This document shows positions 35,299 through 44,434 of a stretch of DNA of 64,000 nt, in pieces. The stretch is taken from positions 124,001-188,000 of the forward strand of contig NZ_JAINFK010000004.1 of NCBI RefSeq assembly GCF_019966575.1. The letters run 5' to 3'. The position numbers and the translations under genes were made by a program. Position 1 is the stretch's first letter, and every line of letters begins with the position of its first letter. A model generated the notes under the pieces. The model ran no database searches. It was not told the origin of the DNA and worked only from the letters and a program-made list of their open reading frames with translations. This DNA is from Oricola cellulosilytica. Lineage in GTDB: Bacteria; Pseudomonadota; Alphaproteobacteria; Rhizobiales; Rhizobiaceae.

Positions 35299-35788
35299 TC
35301 TGCCGACCTACAAACTGGAGCGGGTATTCGACGCCCCGCGTGAACTGGTCTGGAAAACCTGGACCGATCCGGAGCTCATTCCGCGCTGGTATGGTCCGGG
35401 TGCGGAGACAATCATCCACCGCCTCGAGGTGAAACCCGGCGGACTTTGGCTTAACGAGATGAAATGGGGGGGCAACTCCCATTATCAGCGGGTGGAGTAT
35501 TCAGAGGTGACGCCGCCCGAAAGACTGGTCTGGCTGCACTCAAATTGCGACGTGAACTGGAACGTGGTCGCCAATCCGATGATGGCTGACTGGCCGCTTG
35601 TCCTGCTGACGACTGTGACTTTCAGGGAAGCTGCCGGTCAGACGAGGTTGCACCTGTCCTGGGTGCCACATGAAGCGACCGACGCCGAGATTGCCTGTTT
35701 CTCTGCGGCGATCGCCAACTTGGACAAGGGTTGGGGCGCCGGAATGCAGCTTCTCGCCGAACTGCTGGCGGAGCTGCAGGCGCGATGA
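35291..35788 (+). CDS. SRPBCC/AHSA1-domain protein
   Basis: A 165-residue START-like domain protein: LERVFDAPRELVWKTWTDPE, then RWYGPGAETIIHRLEVKPGG, ending in a long C-terminal helix (IANLDKGWGAGMQLLAELLA). The family, named after the activator of Hsp90 ATPase, binds hydrophobic ligands. Its pairing and eight-base overlap with an ArsR regulator is a recurring bacterial cassette whose ligand is usually unknown. Confidence 0.88.
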   Translation: MSDLPTYKLERVFDAPRELVWKTWTDPELIPRWYGPGAETIIHRLEVKPGGLWLNEMKWGGNSHYQRVEYSEVTPPERLVWLHSNCDVNWNVVANPMMADWPLVLLTTVTFREAAGQTRLHLSWVPHEATDAEIACFSAAIANLDKGWGAGMQLLAELLAELQAR

Positions 35789-35797
35789 GATTGCAGG

Positions 35798-36348
35798 CTA
35801 CACAGCCCGCCGCTCATAAACCGCATAGCGCGTCGCGTGGCTGTCCTTCTCGCCGGCCGGAACGTCCTCACCCAACACCTCTTTCCAGACGACAGGATCG
35901 ATGACAGGAAAGTACGTATCGCCCTCAATCTCCGCCAGCACATGCGTAACGCAAAGCTTGTCGGCCAGTGCCATGGCGGGTCCGAAGATCTGCCCGCCGC
36001 CGATGACGAAGATTTCGTTGGGGAGCGGCACCTGCTGATCGGCCGGATCGGGTTCAGCGCTTTCCAAATACGCGGTCGCGAGTTCAATGGCCGCGTCAAG
36101 AGTGCCAACCCGCATGACGCCGTCGGCCGCCCAGTCGACATTTCGCGTGATGACGATGTTCAGCCGTCCTGGCAGCGGCTTGCCTATGCTGTCATAGGTC
36201 TTGCGTCCCATGATGACCGGGCTTCCCATCGTTAGCGCCTTGAAGCGCTTGAGGTCGGATGACAGCCGCCAAGGCAGCCCCCCATCCCGGCCGATCACGC
36301 GGTTTTCCGCCATCGCGACGGCGATCGATACCACAGGATCGATGCCGG

Positions 36349-36352
<4 letters not shown>
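35798..36352 (-). CDS. folA: Dihydrofolate reductase
   Basis: A 184-residue enzyme that reduces dihydrofolate with NADPH. The N-terminus [20 protein letters not shown], then [19 protein letters not shown], carries the folate site. [20 protein letters not shown] is the NADPH site, and [20 protein letters not shown] follows. It starts at a GTG that overlaps the thyA stop (GTGTGA), so the two folate-cycle genes are translationally coupled. It regenerates the tetrahydrofolate that thyA consumes. Confidence 0.96.
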
Positions 36353-37143
<791 letters not shown>

Positions 37144-37228
37144 GACCGATCAGAAACACGATTCCACGTTTGCCGTCCACGCCGCGCGCACGGCAGCGCA
37201 CAGAAATGCGCCGCCGGGTCACCGAAAC

Positions 37229-37540
37229 TCAGAGGTCCGAGAGCTTTCCCAAGTGCTTGGCGACGAGATAATAGAAGGTCACCCGGCTTTTTGCGCGATC
37301 GCCGCCCATCTGCCCGCAGACCTTGGAGATAACTTCGTCACACGCCGCTTCATTCTTGTTGCCGAGCTTCTTGCCGCACCATTTCTGGCGCACGCGCGCC
37401 AGTTCGCCTGGATCGGAGCAAGAAACCAGCGAGGAATCGCGACTGCGCAGCGCGATCCCGAGATGCTTGACGATCTTGTCGACCACGGCCGGGTCCGCGT
37501 TCGCGTCGTAACGCCTCACATCGTCGAGATAATCGCTCAT
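37229..37540 (-). CDS. DUF2853 family protein
   Basis: This 103-residue protein begins MSDYLDDVRRYDANADPAVV and continues VRQKWCGKKLGNKNE, then DRAKSRVTFYYLVAKHLGKL, matching the DUF2853 family, a small helical fold of unknown role. GAGGATCTGCGG precedes the ATG. The open frame extends to 37735 without family similarity. It is divergent from ssrA, whose promoter lies about 120 bases upstream. Confidence 0.82.
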   Translation of the reverse strand: MSDYLDDVRRYDANADPAVVDKIVKHLGIALRSRDSSLVSCSDPGELARVRQKWCGKKLGNKNEAACDEVISKVCGQMGGDRAKSRVTFYYLVAKHLGKLSDL

Positions 37541-37661
37541 CCGCAGATCCTCCCTCGAGCCGGAAGTACGCCTTGGCCGGGATCGCCGCGGCACCATTCC
37601 GGTGTGCTCGCCCGGTTTCGCGCATGATCGTGACAGGGTGGCCAAAGTCAACCCGACCCCT

Positions 37662-37690
37662 TTGAAATCGCGGCGCGAAGTGTCTATATC
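37662..37690 (+). promoter_or_regulatory. ssrA promoter
   Basis: TTGAAA (37662-37667), a 17-base spacer and TATATC (37685-37690) lie directly upstream of the acceptor half of the tmRNA gene. The expected start is near 37697. Confidence 0.7.
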
Positions 37691-37696
37691 TGGAAG

Positions 37697-38016
37697 TGCC
37701 GGGCAACCGGCTATGACAATAAACTGGCGATGCAATAAACCATTCGGACCCGGGGGCGGTACCCGGCGCCTCCACCATAAACGGTTCCGCCGAACCGCTT
37801 GTGATGGGGGCGAAACAGGATCGACGAGGGTGTAAAGATCGTTCTTTTGTCCGGTATGATACCACCGTTATCGGGTCAATTCAGTAGTTGCAAACGACAA
37901 CTATGCAGAGGCACGTCTCGCTGCCTAATGGCGGTGCGACAGCTTCAAATTAAGTCCTAGGGGTTTGCCCCTCTAGGCGGGGTTCGGAGGCACCTGGCAA
38001 CAGAAGCCTTCACTTT
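37697..38016 (+). ncRNA. ssrA: Two-piece (circularly permuted) tmRNA
   Basis: The acceptor half comes first and ends CGCCTCC-A-CCA at 37767-37777. After a 28-base internal spacer the coding half begins GGGGGCG (37806-37812), whose seven bases pair with CGCCTCC to rebuild the acceptor stem; GGATCGACG follows. The tag frame runs from the resume codon GCA at 37890 to TAA at 37928 and encodes ANDNYAEARLAA. This permuted form is characteristic of alphaproteobacteria. The mature molecule is made by excising the spacer. The 3' limit (near 38016) is approximate. Confidence 0.93.
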
Positions 38017-38175
38017 GTCCCCGTTCCCCTGTCCTTCGAACCTTCCAGTAATCGCCCGGTCGGATCGGCCCGGCAAAAAGTGACACGGCTGGGCGCCCCC
38101 AAACCCCTTGACCTTGGAGCGCGAAAAACGCACACCATGGCGGATCGAAAAGCGCGCCGAAGGACCGTGTATCCG

Positions 38176-38745
38176 ATGACCGAGGACATGATTCGCTATG
38201 ACATTCTGGTGCAGAATGCGCTGCGTGGCGTGATCCGGAAAGTGTTGTCGGAAGTCGCCAAGACGGGACTGCCGGGGAACCATCATTTCTTCATTACCTT
38301 CGTGACCGGCGCACCCGGCGTCAAGGTGTCAAACCGGATGCGCGAGCAGTACCCGGAGCAGATGACGATCGTGCTCCAGCACCAGTTCTGGGAACTGGAG
38401 GTCTCCGAGACCGCCTTCGACGTGGGATTATCGTTCTCGGACGTGCCGGAAAAGCTTCACGTCCCATATTCCGCGATCCGCGGCTTCTATGATCCCTCCG
38501 TCAATTTCGAGTTGGAGTTCGACGTAGAGAACGCTGAACCGATTGACGTTAGCGGCGAGCGGCCCGCGATGGCGGGAAACGATTCCAGCGCCATTGAGGA
38601 AATTTCCGCGCCGGATAAATCCGGCGGCAAGAAAAAGAAGAAGTCTTCGGCTTCGGCGAAGGAAACCGCCGACGAGGAGACCGACGACGACGGCAAACCC
38701 GGCGCCGACGTGGTGTCGCTGGATTCATTCCGCAAGAACAAGTAG
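38176..38745 (+). CDS. sspB: SspB-type adaptor for ClpXP degradation of ssrA-tagged proteins
   Basis: A 189-residue protein matching the alphaproteobacterial SspB family. It has IRYDILVQNALRGVIRKVLS, NHHFFITFVTGAPGVKVSNR and MTIVLQHQFWELEVSETAFD, then SFSDVPEKLHVPYSAIRGFY, ending in a disordered charged tail whose last residues (VVSLDSFRKNK) should contact ClpX. ATG 38176 is preferred; 38137 is also open. It lies 160 bases after ssrA, so the tag RNA and the adaptor that recognises the tag are neighbours. Confidence 0.92.
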   Translation: MTEDMIRYDILVQNALRGVIRKVLSEVAKTGLPGNHHFFITFVTGAPGVKVSNRMREQYPEQMTIVLQHQFWELEVSETAFDVGLSFSDVPEKLHVPYSAIRGFYDPSVNFELEFDVENAEPIDVSGERPAMAGNDSSAIEEISAPDKSGGKKKKKSSASAKETADEETDDDGKPGADVVSLDSFRKNK

Positions 38746-38767
38746 CGCGTCGGGAATTTTCCGCGTC

Positions 38768-39010
38768 GTGGCCGTTCGCAAACACTCGATCACCATTGCG
38801 GGCCACCGGACCAGTTTTTCGATCGAGCCGCCCTTCCTGGATTGTCTTCGGCACCTGGCAGAACGGTCCGGGCTTTCACTCGCCTCATTGATCGCCGAAG
38901 TCGACCGCCGCAAGCCGCGCGACTCCAACCTTTCCTCCGCGCTGCGGGTACATGTCCTGTACGAGGCTCTGGCTGGCAGGCTGTCCGCGAAACCTACTGA
39001 CCGAACCTGA
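38768..39010 (+). CDS. Ribbon-helix-helix domain protein
   Basis: An 80-residue protein from a GTG. It reads VRKHSITIAGHRTSFSIEPP (the DNA-binding strand) and then FLDCLRHLAERSGLSLASLI, matching the RHH_4-type family found widely in Hyphomicrobiales. It probably binds DNA as a dimer. It starts 22 bases after sspB and its last 17 bases overlap the 3' end of the convergent AsmA gene. Confidence 0.75.
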   Translation: MAVRKHSITIAGHRTSFSIEPPFLDCLRHLAERSGLSLASLIAEVDRRKPRDSNLSSALRVHVLYEALAGRLSAKPTDRT

Positions 39011-42000
39011 ATTGCGGCGTTCCGTTTCCGGTGCCGGGCGCCTCCGGCAGCACATCCAGCAGTCTTTGGATCTCTATGGAGGGCTTGCTCACCTTGGGGA
39101 TTGCGCTCGGTGACGTGCTCTTCGGTTCCTGGAGCAGTAGCGCATCTTCTTCCGCATCCTCCGCTTCCGGCGGGACCGCGGCATCGTTGGCGAGACGTTC
39201 TGCCCTTTCGGCGGCAATGGCGCGCAAGCGGGCTTCCTCGCGCGCCCTGATCCATGCATTTGTGCGGTACCGCAGATACTGTACCTCCCGGCGCAGCCGC
39301 TGCTTTTCCAGAAGACGCGCCTGCAAGGCCTCGACCCGCGCTTGCTCCTGCTCGAGAGCCCTCTGAGTCAGATACCCCGTCACCGCGGCAAAATCGCGCT
39401 CCACGGAGAAACCGCCATCCGCAGCCTGGAACGAGAGCGATACTTCCGGCTGCGGACCTGCCACGCTCTCCTCGCCCGGATCGTAACCCAGGCGCGCATT
39501 GCCGCTGATCGCGCCGGACTTCAGATCCAGGCTGGCATCGGCGGAAATCGACAGCGGGCCGGTCGAAATCGCCGCATTGGTGATCCGCGCTATGCCGTCT
39601 GAGAGGCGGATTGGGTAGTCTGCCGCCGGCAGCGTCACACGGCCAGTCAGGAACGCAGCTTCTGCTAGCGCCTCGATCTCCGAGGCGCTAATTTCGTAGC
39701 CAATCGCATCGGCTTCGGCGACCATCGGCGCAAATCCGTCCGCGCGAATACCCGCAACCTCCAGAGGACCGGTCGAAAGCACCCCCGATCCCGCGATCGA
39801 CGATACCACCGCGCCGGTGGTCCGGCCGCTTCCCGTCACCTGCAAGGTGAGATCGCCCTTTCCGGAGATGACGCCGTCGATCGAGGGCAGCAGCGACGCC
39901 GCCTCCACGCCGCTCATGGCGATCTGCCCGCTTGCGATCAACTCGCCGCCGGTGTTCTGCAATTCGACCCGCCCGCCGACGTGCCCACCGGCAAAACGGC
40001 CCTCGAACTCCTTCAGCGCCATCGCCCCGGCCGCGTAGGTGAAATCCCCGCTGAGCGCTTTGAGTGTAGCCCCAGCGGGCAAGGCGACCTCCTCCGCCCG
40101 CAGGCCGATGGCGATATCGTGCAAGGAGAGATAGGGGGCGGCGAAACGGCGCTTGTCCGCACCCTCCCCTCCGCCGAGTCCGAGGTCGCCCGGTTTCCCG
40201 GTGACGATATCATACAGCCTGACGGCGTTGAGATAGTCTAAGGCCAGGTCTCCGCGAACTGCCGGCACGCCTCCGTTCCGGTCGACCGTCAGATCGCCGC
40301 GCACTCGATTTCCGTCGAAAATCGCCTCGACCTGATGCAGCACGGTCTTTCCCCCGCGATGCGAGACCGCCGCGGTCAGATCGGTCGCAGTCCCTAGCCC
40401 CATCCCGGGAAGGCTGTAGCCGAGCGCCATCACCCATGGCTCGATGTCGCGTGCCTCGACGGTTCCTGTTCCCGTGAATCCGGTCGAAAGTATATCCGAG
40501 GTCAGCACGCCATTGAGTTGAGCGAACATGTCGTTGCCCTCGACCGAGAATGTCGACTTCATTCCGTCGAACAGGCTCCCGTTCGCGGAGAGCCGCGCGT
40601 AAAGTCCCCCCAGCCCGTCCAGTGTGATCGCCTCCAGGCCTGTTTGCCGCAGCAGGGTTTCGGCATCGCCGTTTACGAAGCCGGCATCCACCATCACCCT
40701 GATCTTCTCAGCATCCGAAAGTGAACCCGTAGCCGTGCTTGTGAAAGAGATCCCGGTTCCGCCAGAGGCACCCGACACGCTCAGGCTGGCTTCCCCGGAC
40801 AATTCGGCCTTCTGATCGACCGTTCCAACAACATCGAGCCTCGTTTCGGAGAATGCATCGGGATTGCGCGCCGCCACCGCACCGGCCGCACCGATCATCT
40901 CGACTGAAGGAAACCTTTGCGCGAGTCCGGTCAGCAGTTCGGCTCCGTTCATGGCGAAAATTGTCGTGTCGAGCGTTCCCCGGACACCGTCTTCGCGCCG
41001 TTCGAGGCTCGCGGTGGCGGAGACGGAAGCGCCGTACAGGCCCGTCATCGACAGCCGGTCGATTTCGGTCTTCGCGCCGCGCGAGCGGATCGATGCGTCG
41101 AGACTGGCGAGACGGACGCCGCGGATTTCCGGTGATGTGAGTTTGAGGGCTAGGTCCACGTCCTGATCGGCGAAACGACGCACGCCATCTTCGCCCACGA
41201 AAACGATCGCCAGAGCTTCGAGCGTGGCGTAATCCAGTTCATCCCCGCCAAGCGTGACGTCAAGCGTGGAGCGGCGCACCGGATCCGACACCCTTTCGAG
41301 CGAACCGCGCAAGCGCGCCGGTCCGAGAATGACCTCGAGATCCTCGACCGTCTGGCGCAGCGGAGTTATCTCGACCTTTGCCGCAAAACCGGCTGCATCA
41401 AGCTTACGCACCGCTTCGTCCGCCGACCCCGTCAGCCACACCGCTAGGCCTGACGGCTGTTGCGAAGCCAGCACCAGATTGCCGGCAAAGCGGGTCCCGT
41501 CACCACCTTCCCCGTCATCGCTGACTGGCAGCCGCAGGACTCCGTCGGCCTCTACCTTCGTCCGGCCGGGAAGCTGTGCCTCCAGGCGCGAGAGCTTCCA
41601 GCTCCTTTCCGATGCTTCGCCGTCCTGGTCGTTCGGTGAGGCGATCACACGGATGTCACGAATTGTGGTTCCCCCGGCGATCACCGCCGGAAGATCGATG
41701 TCGATGCTTCCGGGAATGGGCGGGAACGGCAGTGCCGTCAGCGCCGAACGCGCGACCGCAAGCCGCTCGGCGACCGTCGCGAAATCCGCGCCTGCCGTTG
41801 CCTCCCCGTCTTCCTCAACCGTTTCCTCCGGAAAGGTGATTTGATTGCCCCGCACGTCGAGCCGGTAGCGCGGGTCGGTCCCGCCGGAAATTCCGGCGGA
41901 ACCGGTGACGATGTACGGATCGTCAGCCTCGCCGAACTCTGCCCGGTATTGTTGTATGTCGAGAGTGCGTGGTGAGGCTGTGAAATCCCCCTCGACCAGA

Positions 42001-42740
42001 TAGCGTGGAGCTTCTCCGCTGCGGGGGCGGATCGCGAATGTGCCGGCATAGGGCCCAGTCTGCCCGTCATCCGGTTCGGCGATCCTGCCATCCGCAGTGA
42101 TCTCGATTTCCTGCCTCGGCAGGTCCAGCACCGTCCGCAGGCCGAAACCTTCCTTGCTGAGATTGCCGGTGCTCAAGCGCAGGTTGAGCGGCATGCCGTT
42201 TAGCCGGGCATCTCCGTCAAGTCTGAAAGGTCCGTAGAGACTCTGCGCGGAAACCGTCGCATCCAGTCCGGTGAGCATCCAGGTACGGCCGGCCGCCTCG
42301 TCCGCAAGTTCGATCGAACCGTTGACGATTCGCGCCTTTTCGAGTGTCACCCGCGCCGGACTGACCGGACCGCCAGCCGCAATGGGCCAGACGGGAAGCC
42401 CGTTTTCCCCCAGCCGCACCGTCATCCGGGGATTTTCGACCCGCATGTCGTAGATCAGAACTTCGCCCCGCAGGAAGGGCGCAAGTTCAGCGTCCATGGA
42501 AAACCTGTCGGCGACCAGCACCGGAGCATCGGGGCCACCCACTCTGACTTCCTCGAATGTTACCTTCGGAAACGGCAGCAGACGTGCGGTCGCGTCGCCT
42601 GCCACCGTCACCGGTTGGCCGAGCAGCCGCGAAGCTTCCCGCTCGAACTGGTCGCGGTAAACGCTCCAGTTGATGAAATACGGTGCCACCAGCGCCGCAA
42701 TAAGCGCCAGCGCGACCAGACCGCCGAAGATGACGAACAA
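38994..42740 (-). CDS. Very large AsmA-family inner-membrane protein
   Basis: A 1248-residue protein with an N-terminal membrane helix (MFVIFGGLVALALIAALVAP) and the AsmA start YFINWSVYRDQFEREASRLL. A long beta-rich periplasmic region follows, and the AsmA C-terminal domain (QIAMSGVEAASLLPSIDGVI, then GKGDLTLQVTGSG) lies near residue 960. The last 130 residues include an Arg/Glu-rich coiled coil (LEQEQARVEALQARLLEKQR). AsmA-like proteins are bridge-like lipid carriers or help outer-membrane assembly. The start is a TTG at 42740; no ATG is available in frame nearby. Confidence 0.88.
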   Translation of the reverse strand: MFVIFGGLVALALIAALVAPYFINWSVYRDQFEREASRLLGQPVTVAGDATARLLPFPKVTFEEVRVGGPDAPVLVADRFSMDAELAPFLRGEVLIYDMRVENPRMTVRLGENGLPVWPIAAGGPVSPARVTLEKARIVNGSIELADEAAGRTWMLTGLDATVSAQSLYGPFRLDGDARLNGMPLNLRLSTGNLSKEGFGLRTVLDLPRQEIEITADGRIAEPDDGQTGPYAGTFAIRPRSGEAPRYLVEGDFTASPRTLDIQQYRAEFGEADDPYIVTGSAGISGGTDPRYRLDVRGNQITFPEETVEEDGEATAGADFATVAERLAVARSALTALPFPPIPGSIDIDLPAVIAGGTTIRDIRVIASPNDQDGEASERSWKLSRLEAQLPGRTKVEADGVLRLPVSDDGEGGDGTRFAGNLVLASQQPSGLAVWLTGSADEAVRKLDAAGFAAKVEITPLRQTVEDLEVILGPARLRGSLERVSDPVRRSTLDVTLGGDELDYATLEALAIVFVGEDGVRRFADQDVDLALKLTSPEIRGVRLASLDASIRSRGAKTEIDRLSMTGLYGASVSATASLERREDGVRGTLDTTIFAMNGAELLTGLAQRFPSVEMIGAAGAVAARNPDAFSETRLDVVGTVDQKAELSGEASLSVSGASGGTGISFTSTATGSLSDAEKIRVMVDAGFVNGDAETLLRQTGLEAITLDGLGGLYARLSANGSLFDGMKSTFSVEGNDMFAQLNGVLTSDILSTGFTGTGTVEARDIEPWVMALGYSLPGMGLGTATDLTAAVSHRGGKTVLHQVEAIFDGNRVRGDLTVDRNGGVPAVRGDLALDYLNAVRLYDIVTGKPGDLGLGGGEGADKRRFAAPYLSLHDIAIGLRAEEVALPAGATLKALSGDFTYAAGAMALKEFEGRFAGGHVGGRVELQNTGGELIASGQIAMSGVEAASLLPSIDGVISGKGDLTLQVTGSGRTTGAVVSSIAGSGVLSTGPLEVAGIRADGFAPMVAEADAIGYEISASEIEALAEAAFLTGRVTLPAADYPIRLSDGIARITNAAISTGPLSISADASLDLKSGAISGNARLGYDPGEESVAGPQPEVSLSFQAADGGFSVERDFAAVTGYLTQRALEQEQARVEALQARLLEKQRLRREVQYLRYRTNAWIRAREEARLRAIAAERAERLANDAAVPPEAEDAEEDALLLQEPKSTSPSAIPKVSKPSIEIQRLLDVLPEAPGTGNGTPQFRFGQ

Positions 42741-42916
42741 GCGTGTCAGCGTTCGCTCCGTGCATCCGATTGCATTCGCCCGCTTCGAGGCGGGGAATCT
42801 TGGACCGCAAGTTTAGAGGGAACTGCCCTGCCCGCAACCGGAATGAGAATTAACTTTCGCCGTCCAGCAGGTCGCGGACGGGCTCTGCCCGCGGTGCGAC
42901 GCCTTGGGGTTCTGAC

Positions 42917-44326
42917 CTAGAGGATGAAGACCTTGCCCGGGTTCATGATATTGTCCGGATCGATCGCACGCTTGACCGCGCGCATCACGTCGACGGCCCC
43001 GCCCAGTTCGAGTTCGAGAAAGCGCATCTTTCCCTGTCCGATTCCGTGTTCACCGGTACAGGTTCCGTCCATCGACAGCGCTCGCAGATTGAGCCGTTCG
43101 ACGAACCGTTCGAGAACCGCGATCTCGTCCGGGTCATCAACGTTCACCAGGGGCGAAACATGGAAGTTACCGTCGCCTGCATGTCCGACGATCGGCGCGA
43201 TCAGCCCCGACTCCTCGATATCGGCCTCGGTCTCGGCAATGCATTGGGCAAGCTTCGAGATCGGGACACACACATCGGTCGCGAGAGCCTTGGCGCCGGG
43301 TCGCAGACCGAGCACCGCCCAGTAGGCGTCATGACGGGCCTGCCAGAGCTTCGCACGCTCTTCCTCCCGCACAGACCAGATGAATTCGCCCCCGCCAAGC
43401 TCCGCGGCGATCTCGCCGAATGTCTCGGCCTGCTCCTTCACGCCGGCGTCGGTTCCGTGGAACTCGACGAACAGGCACGGCGAAACCGGAAGTTCGAGCT
43501 TTGAATAGTTGATCATTGCCTGCATCTGCAGAGCATTGACCAGTTCGATTCGCGCCACCGGAAGCCCCATCTGGACCGTCATGATCACTGCTTGACACGC
43601 GGCATCCACCGTCGGGAAAGGACACACGCCCGACGAGATCGCCTGGGGAATTCCCTGCAATTTGAGCGTCAGAGCGGTGATGATACCGAGCGTTCCTTCC
43701 GAGCCGATCATCAGGCGGGTTAAATCGTAGCCCGCCGAACTTTTTCGCGCCCGCTTTCCCGTGCGGATCCTGCGCGCGTTCGGCATCACAGCCTCAAGCG
43801 CTATCACGTTGTCCCGCATGGTTCCGTAGCGCACCGCGTTGGTGCCCGAGGCGCGAGTCGCGGCCATGCCGCCAAGGCTCGCATCGGCTCCCGGATCGAT
43901 GGGAAAGAACAGGCCGGTATCGCGCAGATGCTCATTCAGTTGCTTGCGGGTGACCCCCGGCTCAACCGTACAGTCAAGATCTTCCGGATTGACCCTGAGA
44001 ACGGAATTCATCTGGCTGACATCGACGCTGATTCCGCCGCCCGGCGCGTTGACGCCGCCCTCCAGCGATGTTCCCGTCCCGAATGGCACGATCGGTACCT
44101 TGTGCTCCGCGCAGACCTCGACCGCCGCCTGCACCTCGTCGGCGCTTTGCGCGAACACTACCCCGTCTGGCAACTGTGCCGGGATATACGTCATGGTGTG
44201 GGCGTGCTGTTGGCGTAGCGCGTCGCCCGTCGCGAAGCGCTCTCCGAATCGCTGCTTGAGAATGTCGAGCGCAAGCGCGATCCCGGTCTCGTTGCGGGCC
44301 ATCGCCGATATGTCGCTCAGTGCCAA
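42917..44326 (-). CDS. FAD-linked oxidase, D-lactate dehydrogenase/glycolate oxidase (GlcD) type
   Basis: A 469-residue flavoprotein. The FAD-binding PCMH domain has VPIVPFGTGTSLEGGVNAPG and GADASLGGMAATRASGTNAV. The cap and C-terminal domain has LIAPIVGHAGDGNFHVSPLV and MDGTCTGEHGIGQGKMRFLE, where the His residues are metal or substrate ligands. It lacks the Fe-S subunit domains, so it resembles the single-chain cytochrome-linked D-lactate dehydrogenases. It is divergent from the ClC gene. D-lactate is likely but not certain. Confidence 0.85.
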   Translation of the reverse strand: MALSDISAMARNETGIALALDILKQRFGERFATGDALRQQHAHTMTYIPAQLPDGVVFAQSADEVQAAVEVCAEHKVPIVPFGTGTSLEGGVNAPGGGISVDVSQMNSVLRVNPEDLDCTVEPGVTRKQLNEHLRDTGLFFPIDPGADASLGGMAATRASGTNAVRYGTMRDNVIALEAVMPNARRIRTGKRARKSSAGYDLTRLMIGSEGTLGIITALTLKLQGIPQAISSGVCPFPTVDAACQAVIMTVQMGLPVARIELVNALQMQAMINYSKLELPVSPCLFVEFHGTDAGVKEQAETFGEIAAELGGGEFIWSVREEERAKLWQARHDAYWAVLGLRPGAKALATDVCVPISKLAQCIAETEADIEESGLIAPIVGHAGDGNFHVSPLVNVDDPDEIAVLERFVERLNLRALSMDGTCTGEHGIGQGKMRFLELELGGAVDVMRAVKRAIDPDNIMNPGKVFIL

Positions 44327-44434
44327 CGCGTCCTCCGCATTTCAATTCGCGCTTGCGGGCCCGGTCTCCCCCATGCCACGCTTGAACTGGAGCAAATCAT
44401 TATGCGCCGTATCCGGCTTGTGCAACTGTAAGCG

